Source of the DNA: Actinomadura fibrosa
Lineage (GTDB): Bacteria; Actinomycetota; Actinomycetes; Streptosporangiales; Streptosporangiaceae
Reading direction: 5' to 3'
Assembly: GCF_900659615.1 (NCBI RefSeq)
Contig: NZ_CAACUY010000078.1
Location: forward strand, 1 to 35,799
Length of the DNA: 35,799 nt
Below, in pieces: positions 35,214 to 35,799 of this stretch. Both the position numbers and the translations under genes were made by a program. Within the stretch, counting starts at the first letter, position 1. Every line of letters starts with the position of its first letter. The notes under the pieces were generated by a model. It saw only the letters and a program-made list of their open reading frames with translations. It did no database searches and had not been told where the DNA came from.

Positions 35214-35799
35214 TTAGGGGCCTGCGGTGTGGCGTTGGCCTCGGGCGGGACGGTCGTCTCGTGGGCGGCGGCGTAGGACGGGGCGCAGCGTGACGCGATG
35301 TGGCGGGGTGGCGTCCGGCGCCTGGGGAGCGGGCAGGTTGTCCCATGGGGTGGTCGCGATCGGGCTCGTCACAATGCGAGGCCGGTTCGCGTGGACGTTC
35401 TCAGGCGGGGTGGCCACCGGACGCGTAAGCGTGATGAGGCTGCGCTGCTCGTCCGAAGAATGTCCTCGACGGTAGTCGGGTGGCACGAGCCGGTAGGTGT
35501 AGCGGCCGTTCGGATCCTTGGTGATGTGGATCTGTTCTGGGTTCGTGTGTTTGTGGCGGTTGTGCCAGCCGCAGCACAGGGCTAGTTGGTCGATGTCGGT
35601 GGGGCTGTGTCCCAGGACCCAGCCGTTGACATGGTCGACTTCGCAGAGGGTGCCGGGGACTTCGCAGCCTTGGACGGCGCAGGTCGGGTAGAGGGTTTCC
35701 AGGACCTGGCGTTGGGCGGGGGTGGCGAAGCGGACGCGGTGGCCCAGGTAGAGGGGGATGTTGCCGCGTCCGAGCAGGAGGGGTGAGACGCCTGCGGTC
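35214..35799 (-). CDS. HNH endonuclease, C-terminal part (probably DUF222/13E12-repeat type), 5' end outside window
   Basis: The frame is open from the right edge (codon start 35798) to TAA at 35214-35216, giving about 195 residues. The visible HNH module is RFATPAQRQVLETLYPTCAV, GCEVPGTLCEVDHVNGWVLG and LCCGWHNRHKH, containing the Cys pairs and the D-H and H-N of the ββα-metal fold. This matches the C-terminal domain of the large actinobacterial DUF222-HNH family, abundant near mobile DNA. A 90-residue Pro/Arg/Thr-rich tail follows the HNH domain. The end lies only 11 nt from the IS remnant's target duplication. The N-terminal domain is not visible, so the DUF222 assignment is inference. Confidence 0.82.
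   Translation of the reverse strand, partial: TAGVSPLLLGRGNIPLYLGHRVRFATPAQRQVLETLYPTCAVQGCEVPGTLCEVDHVNGWVLGHSPTDIDQLALCCGWHNRHKHTNPEQIHITKDPNGRYTYRLVPPDYRRGHSSDEQRSLITLTRPVATPPENVHANRPRIVTSPIATTPWDNLPAPQAPDATPPHRVTLRPVLRRRPRDDRPARGQRHTAGP

Overview
The window is chromosomal DNA of a high-GC actinomycete. Nearly all coding sequence has G/C at third codon positions and many GTG starts. It carries a mycothiol S-conjugate amidase and a probable F420-type (PPOX-fold) oxidoreductase. It also has a DUF5753 helix-turn-helix/DUF397 pair of the kind that multiplies in sporulating actinomycetes. These features would suit Actinomadura or another Thermomonosporaceae/Streptosporangiales genus, but the genus is inference. 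No rRNA, tRNA, CRISPR array, prophage or plasmid origin was seen.

Layout. (1) 1-2.1 kb: tail of an MFS efflux pump overlapping a TetR regulator, then a membrane-anchored NlpC/P60 peptidase. (2) 2.3-10.5 kb: a housekeeping block (DUF255 thioredoxin-like protein, RNase Z, PPOX enzyme, TPR protein, LtrA, small membrane protein, mca, DUF4307 protein, greA). Part of it matches my memory of the M. tuberculosis order greA-Rv1081c-mca-Rv1083-Rv1084, so it looks like old core synteny with a few insertions. (3) 10.6-12.3 kb: an Lrp regulator divergent from 4-hydroxyphenylpyruvate dioxygenase; the intergenic space holds two CTGTACAG palindromes three helical turns apart. (4) 12.4-19.2 kb: two consecutive RDD membrane proteins with Gly/Tyr/Gln/Pro-rich N-termini, then three tandem secreted M1-type metallopeptidases. 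(5) 19.2-22.7 kb, minus strand: threonine ammonia-lyase, a ROK sugar kinase and a FIST sensory protein. (6) 22.8-27.0 kb, plus strand: a MoxR/Mg-chelatase-like AAA+ ATPase, its VWA partner and a small membrane protein. (7) 27.0-31.7 kb: secreted alpha/beta hydrolase, cystathionine gamma-synthase-type enzyme and an MMPL transporter. (8) 31.7-35.8 kb: an accessory-like, partly decayed segment with a frameshifted anti-sigma-type ATPase gene, a DUF5753 regulator with DUF397 partner, a four-cysteine secreted protein, a GNAT acetyltransferase, an IS481-type remnant with both ends and a target duplication, and the C-terminus of an HNH endonuclease running off the right edge.

The most rewarding signals are these: the IS remnant inserted exactly at the GNAT stop codon; the broken HATPase gene beside an intact HTH/DUF397 pair; the paired Lrp-type operator at hppD; the synonymously diversified PGYGQQ repeats in the second RDD protein; the three-copy M1 peptidase array; the AAA+/VWA pair with a putative Cys/His metal site; and a recurring promoter geometry (-10-like hexamer exactly 7 nt before the start codon) that suggests leaderless transcripts for several genes. 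None is proved to be a new system from sequence alone.
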